Assembly (NCBI RefSeq): GCF_030272615.1
Contig: NC_081405.1
Span: 27,296,272 to 27,360,271, forward strand
DNA length: 64,000 nt
Reading direction: 5' to 3'
Source: Cryptomeria japonica
Lineage: Eukaryota > Streptophyta > Pinopsida > Cupressales > Cupressaceae
The translations under genes and the position numbers were made by a program. Positions 1 through 11,075 of the stretch are shown one piece after another (positions within the stretch are counted from its first letter, which is position 1; each line of letters starts with the position of its first letter). The notes below the pieces were generated by a model. It was not told the DNA's origin. It searched no databases and worked only from the letters and a program-made list of their open reading frames with translations.

Positions 1-549
1 GTGGAATCTCTCACAAATCTCTTGGACATCCTGCTTCTTAAACCATCTTCCATTATCAATAATGATGGAGATGGGAATACCATAGTGGTAGATAATGTAA
101 TTTAAGATAAATGAGGAAATTTGTTTCCCAGTGACCATTTTTAGAGGCACTGCCTCAATCCATTTGGTAAAATGTTTTGTTGCTACTAAGATGAACTTAT
201 GTTCGTTAGAATAAAAAGGATGAATTTTACCCACAGGGTCTAGACCTTATTGAGAAAAAGGCCACGAGCTTGCCAGAGGATGGAGCTCCCATGATGGTGC
301 ATGTATGAGATTGATGTGAATCTGGCATTGCTTGTATTTTTTAGCATATGTGAATGAATATTTTTCCATAGTAGGCCAATAATAATCCAATCGTAAGAGT
401 TTCTTAGCTAGTGTGAGACCACTTGAATGAGTGCCACAAATACCTTCATGGACTTCATTTAAAGCCTTCTCAGATTTGTCACATTCGAGGCACCTGAGGA
501 GAGTACCATCCAGACCTCGTCTATAAAGGGTAATAAAGGGTATCAACAA
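1..549 (-). pseudogene. T1 integrase (zinc-binding domain and start of catalytic core)
   Basis: The minus-strand translation gives an integrase H2C2 region (HEGICGTH, LLRLDYYWPTM, YKQCQIH) followed by the catalytic core (HFTKWIEAVPL, YHYGIPISIIIDNG). The pair should be H-H-C-C, but the first cysteine reads tyrosine. The aspartate normally found just before YFTKW is also replaced (ATKHFTKW). The second catalytic region IIIDNG is present. The core continues off the left edge. A stop lies near 246-248 between the two parts. Non-functional. Confidence 0.8.
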
Positions 550-599
550 CTATAGTATAACGAGCAGATTGACGAATACATTTTTTCTTTTGGTTTCTT

Positions 600-1248
600 A
601 AGAGGTCAATGGGAAGGATATTATCGTTTAGGTACATCTACATTTGGCCATAGCAGGAGGAATCGGGTCTGGATATTTGGCAAACCAATTGGGTATCAGG
701 GGAGTCATGAGCTAGGTAAAATAATTCTTTCACCAGGAATTCGTAACGCTCTTTATTTTCTTATATTTGCAAGAGAGATGCAACTGTAGCCATGATATCT
801 GCTACTTTGTTTTCCTTCCTTGAGATTTGTATGAAAGTGATCTCAGCAAATTACTTTTTGAAATCATCAATCAAATTTTATAAGTCGTGAGTTAATTATC
901 CTTGGTTTGATATTCATCATTAATCCGATTGATCACTAATTAAGAATCTCCATAAACCTATAGCTCTTTGATTTTCCATTCAATAGCCATCTTGATTCCA
1001 ATGACTAATGCCTCATACTTTGTTGTCTTATTAGTAGATGGAAAGCTCAATTTGTATGATTTTGGGATTGTATGCCCTTGAGGTGTTATGAAAAGTATGT
1101 CGGCACCTAATCCATGTTGTGTGTAGGAACCATAAAAATACAATTTCCAGGTTTTCTTGTTGGTTGTGAGAACATTTGCATCAGGAAATTCAATCTGCAA
1201 TGGAGTATCATTAGGCAAGGGTGCTTCTATTAGTTGATCAGTGATCAC
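600..1248 (-). pseudogene. T1 second (archaeal-type) RNase H
   Basis: The minus strand encodes WKLYFYGSYTQHGLGADILF, then KYEALVIGIKMAIEW, and after stops FIQISRKENKVADIMATVAS. These match the extra RNase H that Tat-lineage elements carry between the ordinary RNase H and integrase: core strand, E-A-L helix, and the closing R-x-x-N-K-x-A-D segment. The first catalytic aspartate position (usually FDGS) reads FYGS, so activity would be impaired even without the stops. Its presence is the main reason for assigning T1 to the Tat branch. Confidence 0.75.
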
Positions 1249-2778
1249 TTATCCTTTCATAGCCTTTCTATCGACATACTCAATATCAAACTCACTCAAG
1301 AGCATGAACCATTTTTCTAGTCGACCTGTCAATGTTACCTTGTTGAGAAGATATTTCAGAGGGTTTATTTTCACTATCAACTTAACTGAATGAGTCGGTA
1401 TATAATATCGTAGCTTTTGAGATGCAAACACTATTGCTTAAACATGTCTTCCCAACTGATGTGTAGTTAAGTTTGTAGCCAACCAAGGTTCGACTAATAT
1501 AGTATATTTCTCTCTCCTTTCCTTCTTGATCTTACTGCGCTAGAAGATCTCCCAATGATATTGATGTGGCAAAAATGTAGAGTAACAAAGGCTTTCCTTC
1601 TATTGCCGATGCTAATATAGGTGGAGTTACTAGATATTCTTTTATAGTGTTAAAGGTGTGTTCACATTTATCATCCCACCTGAATAAAGTATTTTTGTGC
1701 AGGAGGTGCATGAATGGATGACAATTGTCGATCAGTTGAGCTATGAACCTTCTTATAGACTGCAACCTTCCTTGGAGAGAATGTAGCTAACTAATGTTCT
1801 TGGGAAATTCCATTTCCATGATAGCCTTTACCTTATTCGGATCCACTTCTATTCCATGAGCTGAAATGATGTATCCCAGAAGTTTACCTAATGTGACCCC
1901 AAAAGTACACTTTTTTAGATTTAGCCTCAACTTGTATTGTTCTAGCCTTTGAAATATCTTATCCAAGATTTCCAGATGCTCTTCTCATGTGTGTGATTTT
2001 GCTAGTATATCATCTACATAATCCTCCATGTATGTATGCATAATATCATGGAAAATAGTTGTCATAGCTCTTTGATATGTAGCACATGCATTCTTGAGCC
2101 CAAATGGCATGATGTTCCAACAGAAAGTACCCCAGGGTCATGTCAAAGTTGTCTTCTCCTGATCTTCAGGTGTTATTTTTATTTGGTTATACCCTGAGAA
2201 TCCATCCATTAGATAAAATATTTCATGATCGGTTGTCAGATCTACAAAGATATTGATGCTTGGCAGTGGAAAATCATCTTTTGGACATGCATTATTCAGG
2301 GCCCTGAAGTTTGTGCACACTCTGATAGTTTTGTCTAGTTTAGAAACAGGTACAATATTGGACACCTAGTCTAGATATGCGACTGTTCTTATGAATCCTA
2401 CTTCCAACAACTTCATTAGTTCTACTTTGATGAGAAGAGCTATGTGAGGATGCATCTTTCTTAGTTTTTGTTTGACGGGTTTAGCTCCTAGAGTAACATT
2501 TAGATGATGCATAATGAGTTCTAGATCCAACCTTGGCATGTTTGCATTTGACCAAGCGAATTTGATTTGTCTCCTCTTGAATAAATCACTATAGTCTTGC
2601 CTCTCCTTCTATAAAGTGATGTTGTTGGATGTAAAACTTTAGGATTTTTTGAAGTACCAATGTTAATCGCTTCTGTTTTCTCAATCAATATGGCAGATCT
2701 CTCTTGAAAATGTTTAGGTAGAGTGTCAAATCTCCCATCCTCAGGAGCTTAAAGGAGGTTTTCACCATTGGATACATC
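1249..2778 (-). pseudogene. T1 reverse transcriptase and first RNase H
   Basis: Minus-strand segments in order: KPVKQKLRKMHPHIA, the core block RVCTNFRALNNACPKDDFPL, YLMDGFSGYNQIKI, the YVDD active site (complement 2009-2020), LRLNLKKCTFGV with KLLGYIISAHGIEV, and LFRWDDKCEHTFNTIKEYL of the RNase H junction. The frame changes several times and stops occur, for example before VSNIVPVSK and after GDLLAQ. The segment stops at the Copia A target-site copy (2779-2783). Upstream T1 coding sequence resumes at 32728. YVDD survives, but the gene is dead. Confidence 0.88.
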
Positions 2779-2783
2779 CTTTC

Positions 2784-4268
2784 TATTGGCATATTGGCAT
2801 AACTGATGGTGATGATGATGTATCGATAAAGGACTATTCTTGATGATATAATTATGATATGATGCTTAATGATTAGTTGCTTGTGTTATCATTGATGGCA
2901 ACCATGTTTGTTTATGTTTGGTATATCATCTAAGTTATCTAAGCCAAACCGATAATGGTATGTTTGCTAAGTTGACAGTGAACCGGTAAGAAGGAACAAT
3001 GAAGGAGATGGTTCCAGTAGAGAGTCGTGTTGAGTTAAGCGTTGCGGTTTAGAATGTATGCTTATGACATTGTAATGAGTCTATGACTAGAACTGCATCA
3101 TGTTTGGAGAACCAGAAGTCATGTTTGTAATTGATTATTGTATATTCAGCTAGGGTTTGAGAACCAGTAACAAGATCTTTGACCGGTGATGTTTTATGGT
3201 TTGGCGGTGAATCTTATCATGTTCATTACTTAATGATGACATGTCAAAAACCGTGTGTGATGATAAGATTACATTTAAGCGCATACAAGGATTGAATTTC
3301 TTGGGAATCAGCGAAGTGCTTAGCAGAATGTGTTAAGGGTTTGACAGCTTATCAGATCGATGTGTGGTGATGTGTTATGATCATTCAACTACTGTAATTA
3401 TCTTGAAATTTGTTGCAATGATCTGTATGATGATCTGTAATGATTTGTAATGATTTGATATGATATATGATGTAAATTCAATGAATTTTGAATGTTGTTA
3501 TGGTTTTGTAACCGACCTAGTTGAGAAGTATATTTAGGTCGAGTTTGAGAAGGTTTAGTGTGTCGGTGATTAGAAAAGCAGAGTGTGCCGAACCAAATTG
3601 AGATGTTTGCATGTGTGAAGCAAATTGGAGCTGAAATGGATCTGTACTAGCAAGCAGAGATTGCATTGATCAGATCATTTATCTATTGTTTCCTAACTGT
3701 TGTAGCAATATTAAAATCCCTTAACCGGGTAGGTCCTAATAGGCCCAATCTTGTAAATCCCTTAACTAGGTGGCTCATTAATTTGGGTTTAAATCCTTTA
3801 GCAAGGTTACTCCTAACAGGGTATAGCTCCTAATAGAGTTGAGGTTAAAATCCCTTCACCTGGTGACTCCTAACATGGTCTTCTCTTAACCGGACATTAT
3901 TGTAAAGCTCCTAACCGGGCTAGGCCTTTAACAGGGCACATTCTAAAAGAGTGCAAATATTTTGTGGGTACCAATTCTCACTGTGGTTTTTCCCATTTGG
4001 GTTTCTACATGAAAAATCTTTGTGTTCATGTTGTGGATGGATTGTTAAGATATTCATTTGATGTCTTTACTATATTTTCTTAATGATGAACACTTAAGTA
4101 GCTACTGATAATGTTCTAGTATATCTAATTTGAAGACTATTTGATATGCTACCGGTACTGGTTATGAACTATTTTGTGAAGTATTTTGTAGATTGGTGAA
4201 AGATTGCAGTTTATTGATATCACTGATTCACTCCCCCTCTCAGTGTTAACCGGATCCTGACAATAACA
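2784..4268 (+). repeat. Copia A 5' LTR
   Basis: Aligns along its whole length with 31241-32722. It begins TATTGGCATATTGGC (the canonical TG has become TA) and ends CAATAACA. The 3710-3960 stretch carries about ten degenerate copies of a TTAACCGGGT / CCTAACAGGGT motif. A CCCCCTCTCAGT run near the end is shared with Copia B and C. The following primer site (ATTGCTATCAAAT, 4269 on) is an eroded form of the initiator-Met site TGGTATCAGAGC. Confidence 0.9.
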
Positions 4269-4339
4269 ATTGCTATCAAATAATTAGGTCCTCTTTGTGC
4301 AGAAGCCTAACCGCTTGAGGTAAAGATCCTTGAGGATAA

Positions 4340-5712
4340 CATGGGGGAAGGTTCAATGAGAAAATGAGAGTTTACACAAAAGCTTGCAAAATCTAAAGAA
4401 TCCTATGATGAACTAAAGGTCAAGTACAAAGCTTCACTAGCTAAGAGAAGAGAGATGAATGAGCAGTTGATGGAATTCATAGAAAGTAGTTCATCAGATG
4501 AAGCAAGCATTGATTCCTTGGTTAATGAGTTGGATAATCTTAATGATGATAAGACAAATCTAAGGAGAGAGTTGGAAGCCCTTGCCATCAGAATTAGTCA
4601 AGAGTTGGAAGCCATGAGAATAGTTGAAGACATAATAAAAGATAAGGATCATGAGATCTTAAACCTAAATCAGGAGATTAGTACCTTGCATGCACAACTT
4701 CATGAGGAAAAAGAGGAAAAAGAAGAAAAAGAGGAAAAAGAGGAAAAAGATGAAATACAAGTAGATCTAGACATGGCTATGTCTCTTAGAGAAAGTCTTA
4801 CAAAGAAGAATGAGGAACTTACCAAAGAGATGGTTGATGCTAATGAGATACTAGCTAAATTCAACAAGAGCACTGTTATGCTTGATGAGAAGATTCAGTC
4901 ACATAGGCAGAATGGAGATACACATGGCTTGGGATTCATAACCTTTGAACAAGGACAACCATCAAGTACCGAGGACACCAAGCATGAAGCCAAATTTGCA
5001 CTAAAGACCAAAAAGAAGAATACCGATAATAGAACCTACAAACCAGTATGTTTTAATTTTTGTAAGGTAGGTCATACTGCTAATATTTGTAGAATTAGAT
5101 CTAGTACTTTTGATGGATATAGATCTAATGCATATGAAGGATATAATCCTAGTACTTTTAATGGATATTGCTTCAATTGCAACAAGTATGGGCATAAAGT
5201 TGTTGAGTGCAGGTCCTGGGTGAACAATCTAAGATCTTACATGGGTCAAAGGTCTAATGGCAATTGGCAGAGATCTTACAATAACCAAAGAAACCCTAAT
5301 TGATAGAGATCTTATAATGATTGGAGGAACCCTACTTGGCAGAGACCTTATGTGAACCGGTCTAGTCCATATGATATGGAGAATAGATGGAATATGACTT
5401 GTTCAATCTGTCACAACTATGGACATGTTGCAATGAATTGCTGAAGGAGAACTGGTAGAGGCAATGTTGGACCCTGGAGCGCATCTGGAATGGCATGTTT
5501 CCATTGTCACAAACTGGGACAGCTTGCAAGGTTTTGCAGAGCTAAAATGAACAAACTGGTTAATCAGTCTATTGACCAGAAAGGAAAGAAGAAAGTTGAT
5601 GTTGAAGAAACCAAAAGTGAGATGAATAAGATATGGAAGAAGAAAAGTGAGGAGTTATCGTCTGAAGACTCCCATTCTTCACCTAGTGTGGAGAATCCTT
5701 CATCGGTAAACT
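4340..5712 (+). pseudogene. Copia A gag remnant: coiled coil and zinc knuckles
   Basis: The longest frame starts at 4455, but in-frame homology (YDELKVKYKASLAKRR) begins earlier. The N-terminal UBN2-type gag domain seen in Copia B and C is missing. The first ~150 residues are a charged coiled coil with a run of E-K repeats near 4707-4750. Four knuckles follow: CFNFCKVGHTANIC (spacing altered), CFNCNKYGHKVVEC (intact CX2CX4HX4C), then after stops CSICHNYGHVAMNC (intact) and CFHCHKLGQLARFC (His to Gln). Stops at 5301-5303 and near 5443 break it. Four knuckles in one copia gag is more than the usual one or two. Confidence 0.75.
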
Positions 5713-6020
5713 AAGCAATGATGAAGCTTAGGGGGAACATATTGTCAGATCCATTTCGACCCCCTGAATGGTGTACAGTAAGTCAAATCTACATATTTTG
5801 ATGCAATATGATGTTACAAACTGATTTTGAGATATATTTGGTAAATTGAATGTGATATGTGTGTCGATATCAAGTATTAGAGTTGAACAGTAATTAGGGT
5901 ATGTTTGATCGGTATGACAAAAGGTAAATAAAAGGTGTTTTGTAGTTTCATTTCTCACTTAACACTTTTGAGAGCACATCTAGAGAGAAACATGAACCTA
6001 GAAGAAATTTTGATTATTAC
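5713..6020 (+). other. Copia A: unexplained sequence where protease and integrase should be
   Basis: Between the gag remnant and the TRIM-like insertion there is no protease DSG motif, no HHCC and no integrase. Across the insertion the sequence resumes at 29025 with LIADYEVCGRTFRPETLVVE in a frame leading towards RT. That peptide does not resemble copia integrase. It may be captured or rearranged sequence. No function is assigned. Confidence 0.5.
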
Positions 6021-6349
6021 TATTGGAGTTGAGGAAAAAATAATTTTACAGCTCCCAAAGATCACCTGCATGCAAACTTGTCACAGAAGGAGAGAAGCAA
6101 AAAAGTTATGGAGGCCAGAATTCAAAGATCCAGAAAAGAGGATTCATATTGATTGTACAACCAAAATGCAATTCAATAATTACAATTGTTATGAAAAATA
6201 CAAAGAGAGAATTCTTATAAAAGGATACTCAAAACCCTAAAGGAGAAAACCCTAAAGAATTATAAGATTCCTAAGTTTAGCTTAAGCATGGAGTATAATA
6301 GACTAATAATTAAATAAATAATTATTAGCTATAAATTATTACTCTAACA
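6021..6349 (-). repeat. TRIM-like element 3' LTR (left copy)
   Basis: 329 bp. In element orientation it begins TGTTAGAGTAATA and ends CAACTCCAATA. It pairs with 7981-8226 plus 28937-29019, with roughly one difference per ten bases by eye. Both the start TGTTAGAG and the end CAACTCC are shared with the solo LTR at 27237-27598. Confidence 0.9.
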
Positions 6350-7980
6350 CCCCCCCTTAAGATGAACTTAGAGAGAAGCCAAAAAACAACTAAGAACTAA
6401 AAAAGGCATGTAAAAAATGCAGGAAAGCAACAATGGGTCCCGACAACTAGGCCTGATGAGGTACCCAAGTACAATAAAATCTTTGTAAAGTGGAGAAAAA
6501 GGAGAAAACCTCATGGGAACAAAAATCCTCTCCAAGAAGAGATGAAAGCTCAAGTGAAGGACTAAGAAGCCTCCAAACAAAAGTGTTCCAGAAGATAGGA
6601 ACAAAAAGAGGAGAATGAAGAACACCACTGAAGCATGAAATAGTTGCAAACATTGTCGAAGAGTAACTGTTGATCTAAAAAACCTCCACTGAAATAGAAC
6701 ATGACCAGGTAGAGAAGACTGTAATCTGCATGAGTGCTCTCAAATGACACTACTCAAATCAGATGGCAAACAAAGGCAAACAACTGAACTCGAAGATACA
6801 AATGGCATAAAACACCAAAGCCTGAAGAGTTGACCAATCAAACCAAGGAATCATTAGAGCAATAGGACAAACCTCCCCATAATATTGAAAAGGGAGAGGG
6901 ACAGGGACACTAAAAAAATCAGCCAACAAGAACTGCATGATGAAGAACCAGGAACAACGAAGGTGTAGAGAAAGTACATAGTGTCATGGAAGGAACACTC
7001 ACTTGACACACATCATGAGGCTAATGTCATGGAAGGAACACTCACATGACAAAGGTAGATGACAAACAAAGGCAAACATCAACCCCCCCATGGCACTTTA
7101 TAAGTAATGCATGTACAATAAGGAACAAGATGTGCAAGATCCCAAGTATACAATGCATGATGGCACTTTATCTCAGTGTGTTTGCATAAATAAAATACTA
7201 CAATGATCAGAAGAGACAAAAGACTGGAAATAGAAAGAACAACCAAAGATGAGACATCCTACTCAAAGAATGAGATCCCAGGACCTGAAACATCCAAGAT
7301 ATATACCAGAGTGCTAAAAAACAAAAAAATGAATAAAATATACCTAGAGAAGAATCTGGAAATAAAATTCATATGAATGGAAAGAACACAGAACAATCTT
7401 TCCAACGATATAGTGTTTCCAAAAAATGGAGGTCGGATGCTCAAGTCATGTCTCCCAGAGTGCAAAAAGAACCTTTGGCTTTGATAGAACAAAAAACACC
7501 ATCAAAAAAATAAAATAAAAAATTCAAACGTCTAGATTTGGATAGAGCTCGGAAAGAGCTTTCTGACGATATAAGGTTTTTTAAAAAGCGCCTTCGTATG
7601 ACCAAGTTATGGCCAAAAGAAAAAAAACCTCTTCTAGGGCATAAAAGGGGTTAAAAAAAATATTGACGAAAATTTTCAAACGCATTTGCAAGTACAACCA
7701 TACAGATTTTTGTGCCTCAAAAAATGTGCCAATTAAAAATCATGCCCATGATGCCCTTGTCACAAAAAATAAGCAAATTATATATCAAAATTCATGGAAT
7801 CAACCTTTTAAATCCAACTATGAGGTCCTTTTGGCACCAAAAATGTACCAAAAAATTAGCTACCCCTAGAAATGGAAAAAAAGCAACTGCACAAACCCCC
7901 GAATACATAGATCTGAAGAACAATGCCCAAAATCTCTCATGAAGAGAACAGGGGCATGCAGATCTGGAGCTCTGATACCA
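6350..7980 (-). other. TRIM-like element internal region, non-coding
   Basis: No gag or pol motif is visible on either strand. It starts with a C-rich tract (polypurine tract on the element strand) and ends with the primer site gctctgatacca at 7969-7980. A tandem duplication near 6981-7050 repeats gtcatggaaggaacactcac. The phrase gacaaacaaaggcaaaca recurs with small changes near 6762 and 7060. This content fits a non-autonomous derivative that borrows replication proteins. Confidence 0.75.
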
Positions 7981-8226
7981 TATTGGAGTTGAGGAAAAAT
8001 CAACTCTACAACTCCCAAAGATCACCTACATGCAAACCTTTCACAGAAGGAGAGAAGCAAAAAAGCTATGGAGGCTAGAATTCAGAGATCCAAAAAAGAG
8101 GAGTCATATTGATTGTGCAACCAGAATGCAATTCAATAATTACAATTGTTATGAAAAATACAAAGAGAGAATCCTTATAAAAGGATACTCGAAACCCTAA
8201 AGGAGAAAACCCTAAAGAATTATAAG
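7981..8226 (-). repeat. TRIM-like element 5' LTR, first part (interrupted by G2)
   Basis: Matches 6021-6266 and stops at aattataag, where G2 begins. Its last five bases ataag (8222-8226) are the G2 target site. The remaining 83 bp are at 28937-29019. Confidence 0.9.
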
Positions 8227-9003
8227 TGTAGACATCTAAAATTGTCCTGTCTAATTAAATAAATATTTATTTATTTAATTACTTTAGCCTAACTCTTCTA
8301 TTAATTGAATAAATCTTTATTTATTTAATTAATTCATTTATCATCTTCTAGCCTTATTTCTCATTTAAATAAATACATTTGTTTATTTAAATTACCCTTT
8401 TCCCAAATTAAATAAATATCTTATTTATTTAATTGATCCCACTTCTTCTATTAATTAAATAAATATTTTTAATTAATTCACTATCATTTTCTACCTATGA
8501 CACATGTCATTCATCTCTTAATTCTTACACTACCTACCCTCTCATTATTTTATTATTTCTTCTACCTACCCTTTAATCATAGCCGACCATTTATCTTTTA
8601 CACCTCTCAATCTTATCCCTCCGTTTCTTATAGTGTCTTCTATATAAGGAGATGCTTCCTTCATTATCAACCCCCCCGCTGATCAACAACTACTCGACTA
8701 CACTAGCATTCGAACTTTCATATGCGATCTAACTATCAATCACATTTTTGTTCTTTGTTGAGCTCTTGTGCACACATAAAATCTGAGAGAAAATATATCA
8801 AGCAAAATCAATGGAGATAGGAAGAATGGAGATTCAAATCCTATTGGACATGTGATGGTATAATCTTTGTGATTTCATTTTATTTGCATTATCTTAGGTA
8901 ATCTTCATATGTTATGGTGGATCTTTGTTGTTGTTAGGCTAGGGTTTTGTGGTTGAATCTATTTAGTCTTTCAATATTGTTGTTTCCACTTTCACCATAT
9001 ACA
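8227..9003 (+). repeat. G2 5' LTR
   Basis: 777 bp, TGTAGACA...CCATATACA, aligned with 28157-28931. Bases 8250-8475 hold five consecutive A/T-only inverted repeats (arms such as AATTAAATAAAT / ATTTATTTAATT) separated by pyrimidine-rich spacers. A TATA-like TATATAAGG lies at 8641-8649, followed about 30 bp later by a run of C, a plausible U3/R promoter. The primer site TTTTGGCATGCCCAGTGGG follows at 9004. Confidence 0.92.
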
Positions 9004-11075
9004 TTTTGGCATGCCCAGTGGGACTCTTGTCCCTTTTTGCATTTAACATCTTCTGTTGCAGATTTTGTATTTTTGAGGTTGCAAATCTGACATTTCTAAC
9101 AATATTTTGACATTTCCGCATCTGCGCATTTTGAGATTGCATTTTTTATTTTTTGTCACGTCTGTGAACCTCTTAATCGTGTCTATGTTGCCAATAGTAT
9201 TTCATTTTTTAGATTGTAGGTTCTCATTTCAGGCACATTTGTGGGCAATTTAACCACGTCTATGAGATATAATCGTGTTTGTGGTCATTTTATTCGCGTC
9301 TGTGTCTTGTAGATTTTCTTTTTTGCATTTTTTTTGCAGAAAGGCATCTGTGAGGTGTTAAAGAGCGTCTGTGTTGGATAATCGCGTTTGTGTAGGGTAC
9401 AATCACGTATGTGTTCAGTTGTTTGCATTTCTGTTGTTTTATCCAGTTTTAGGGTTTTATTTCGTTATTCGGATTTTAGATCTGGTTTATTTTGAGCTAA
9501 CGTCTTCAGATCTAGCTAACGAAATTGTTGCAGCTTTTCTTGAAAGCAAAATCATTTTGTCGAAGGCCCCTATTTCACAAAGTCTTTTGGATCTAAAATT
9601 TACCTAACTTGTGTGCTTGCAAGAAAAGGTGATCATTTGAAACAATCCAAACTACTAACAAATCTTTGTTGCAGGACCTTGGCAAGGGTTTTTTGATCTT
9701 TATTGTGTGCCTTGTTTTCATAGATTATCAAACACTTCAATTGGTGCACTAAAATTGAACTAGTGTCTTTTGTGTCTTGAGCAATAGGCTCTTTTTGTTT
9801 AATCTTTAGAAGGCCTGTCTCCCCGTGTGGTCATTAGGACTACTAGTGAGGAGAGAATGACCCAAGTGGTAGTGAGGAAAACCCACCTCTTCTGAACCAC
9901 TATAAACAACTGTATCCATGGTGAAAACTATGGATAACGTGTGCTGATTAGTTCATACCGACACTATGTCTCCCCATAAACCCATTTGATCAAATTTATT
10001 TGATCAATTGTAGGGTGTAACCCCTACTGGCTGGGAGCCTTCTGTATTTACAGAGCTGAAAGTGTCGCATGTATGGCCACACAAGCAAATGCAATTACTA
10101 GCACCTTTTTGTTTTAGAAGCTAAAATCCTTCTAGTTGTTGGGGCAGGAGGTCGGACCTCTGGAGTGACCCACACACATACGGTTCTTAGTAGAGATACA
10201 AAGTTCGCCACAAGGAGTTTTCATGGGGACTGATGCTTGGTTGTCCCAAGAAGTGAGTGTCGAGGGTGGATCTAGTGGGGTTAAGCATATAAGTATCCGC
10301 TCTGAATAATGTAGCCTCATGTGGGATCAACAACTATTGTCCTGGCCAACCATAAGAATTGTGCTTGTCTTATTTTGAACTATCAAACATTCAAGACCAA
10401 ACATCAAAACATTGTGTCTTTTGTGTCTTCAAGTGTATGCGAAACATTTTTACATCAAACAACACACTTTTATTTGAGTCATTTTGAGTCTAAACACTTG
10501 CAAACATTGAGTCTTCATCAACATTGTGTCCTCTTGTCATGAATAAAAAATAGTCAAAAATTTAGATTGGGTCACAACAAAACAACTTCACGAATTGGAA
10601 AAATTGCACTCAGTTTTCAGAAACACATTTGTGAAGGGCATAAACGCGTCTGTGTTTTCTTGAGCAACATTCATTTATAAAATCTCAAAAATGTGTTCAT
10701 GTCTGATAGAACTGCGCCTATGTCATTTAAGCGCGTCTGTGAAGTATACAGGTGCATCTATGTTTAGAATTAGAAAAATTTACAGTCCAACAAACAAGAG
10801 CAATCAGTTTCAGACTTATTGAACTTCCTAGGTTATCTCTCCGGGTTTTCATCTAGAATTCAACCTGTCTTTGGGTCTCACAAAGTTCATCATTGCTTTA
10901 CACCTTGCATTACATTCACATTTGTCTAAACTTGAGTCAAAAGGTCACTTGTTTGTCCTCATCCTCCTTTGTCAACACACTACATACAACAACATTTTGC
11001 TAAGTGGTCCCTCATCAAGGTCTATCACCTTTGGGTCTCATTTGGTCTTACTTAGAGTCAAGGTCAACTTACCTC
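9004..11075 (+). other. G2 5' leader with primer-binding site and GCGTCTGTG-type motif array
   Basis: The primer site TGGCATGCCCAGTGGG starts at 9007. No long open frame follows. About seventeen degenerate copies of a motif near GCGCGTCTGTG lie at 9121-9415 and 10620-10765 (for example ttcgcgtctgtg, agcgtctgtg, aaacgcgtctgtg). The stretch between holds phrases such as agtgaggaaaaccc and ggtgaaaactatgg, resembling the gtgaaaac motifs of the 3' region. It ends at acctc (11071-11075), the G3 target site. Confidence 0.7.

Noticed and set aside
5935-6240. 101-codon frame crossing the Copia A / TRIM-like junction
   Set aside because: It spans an insertion boundary at 6021, so it is a chance fusion.
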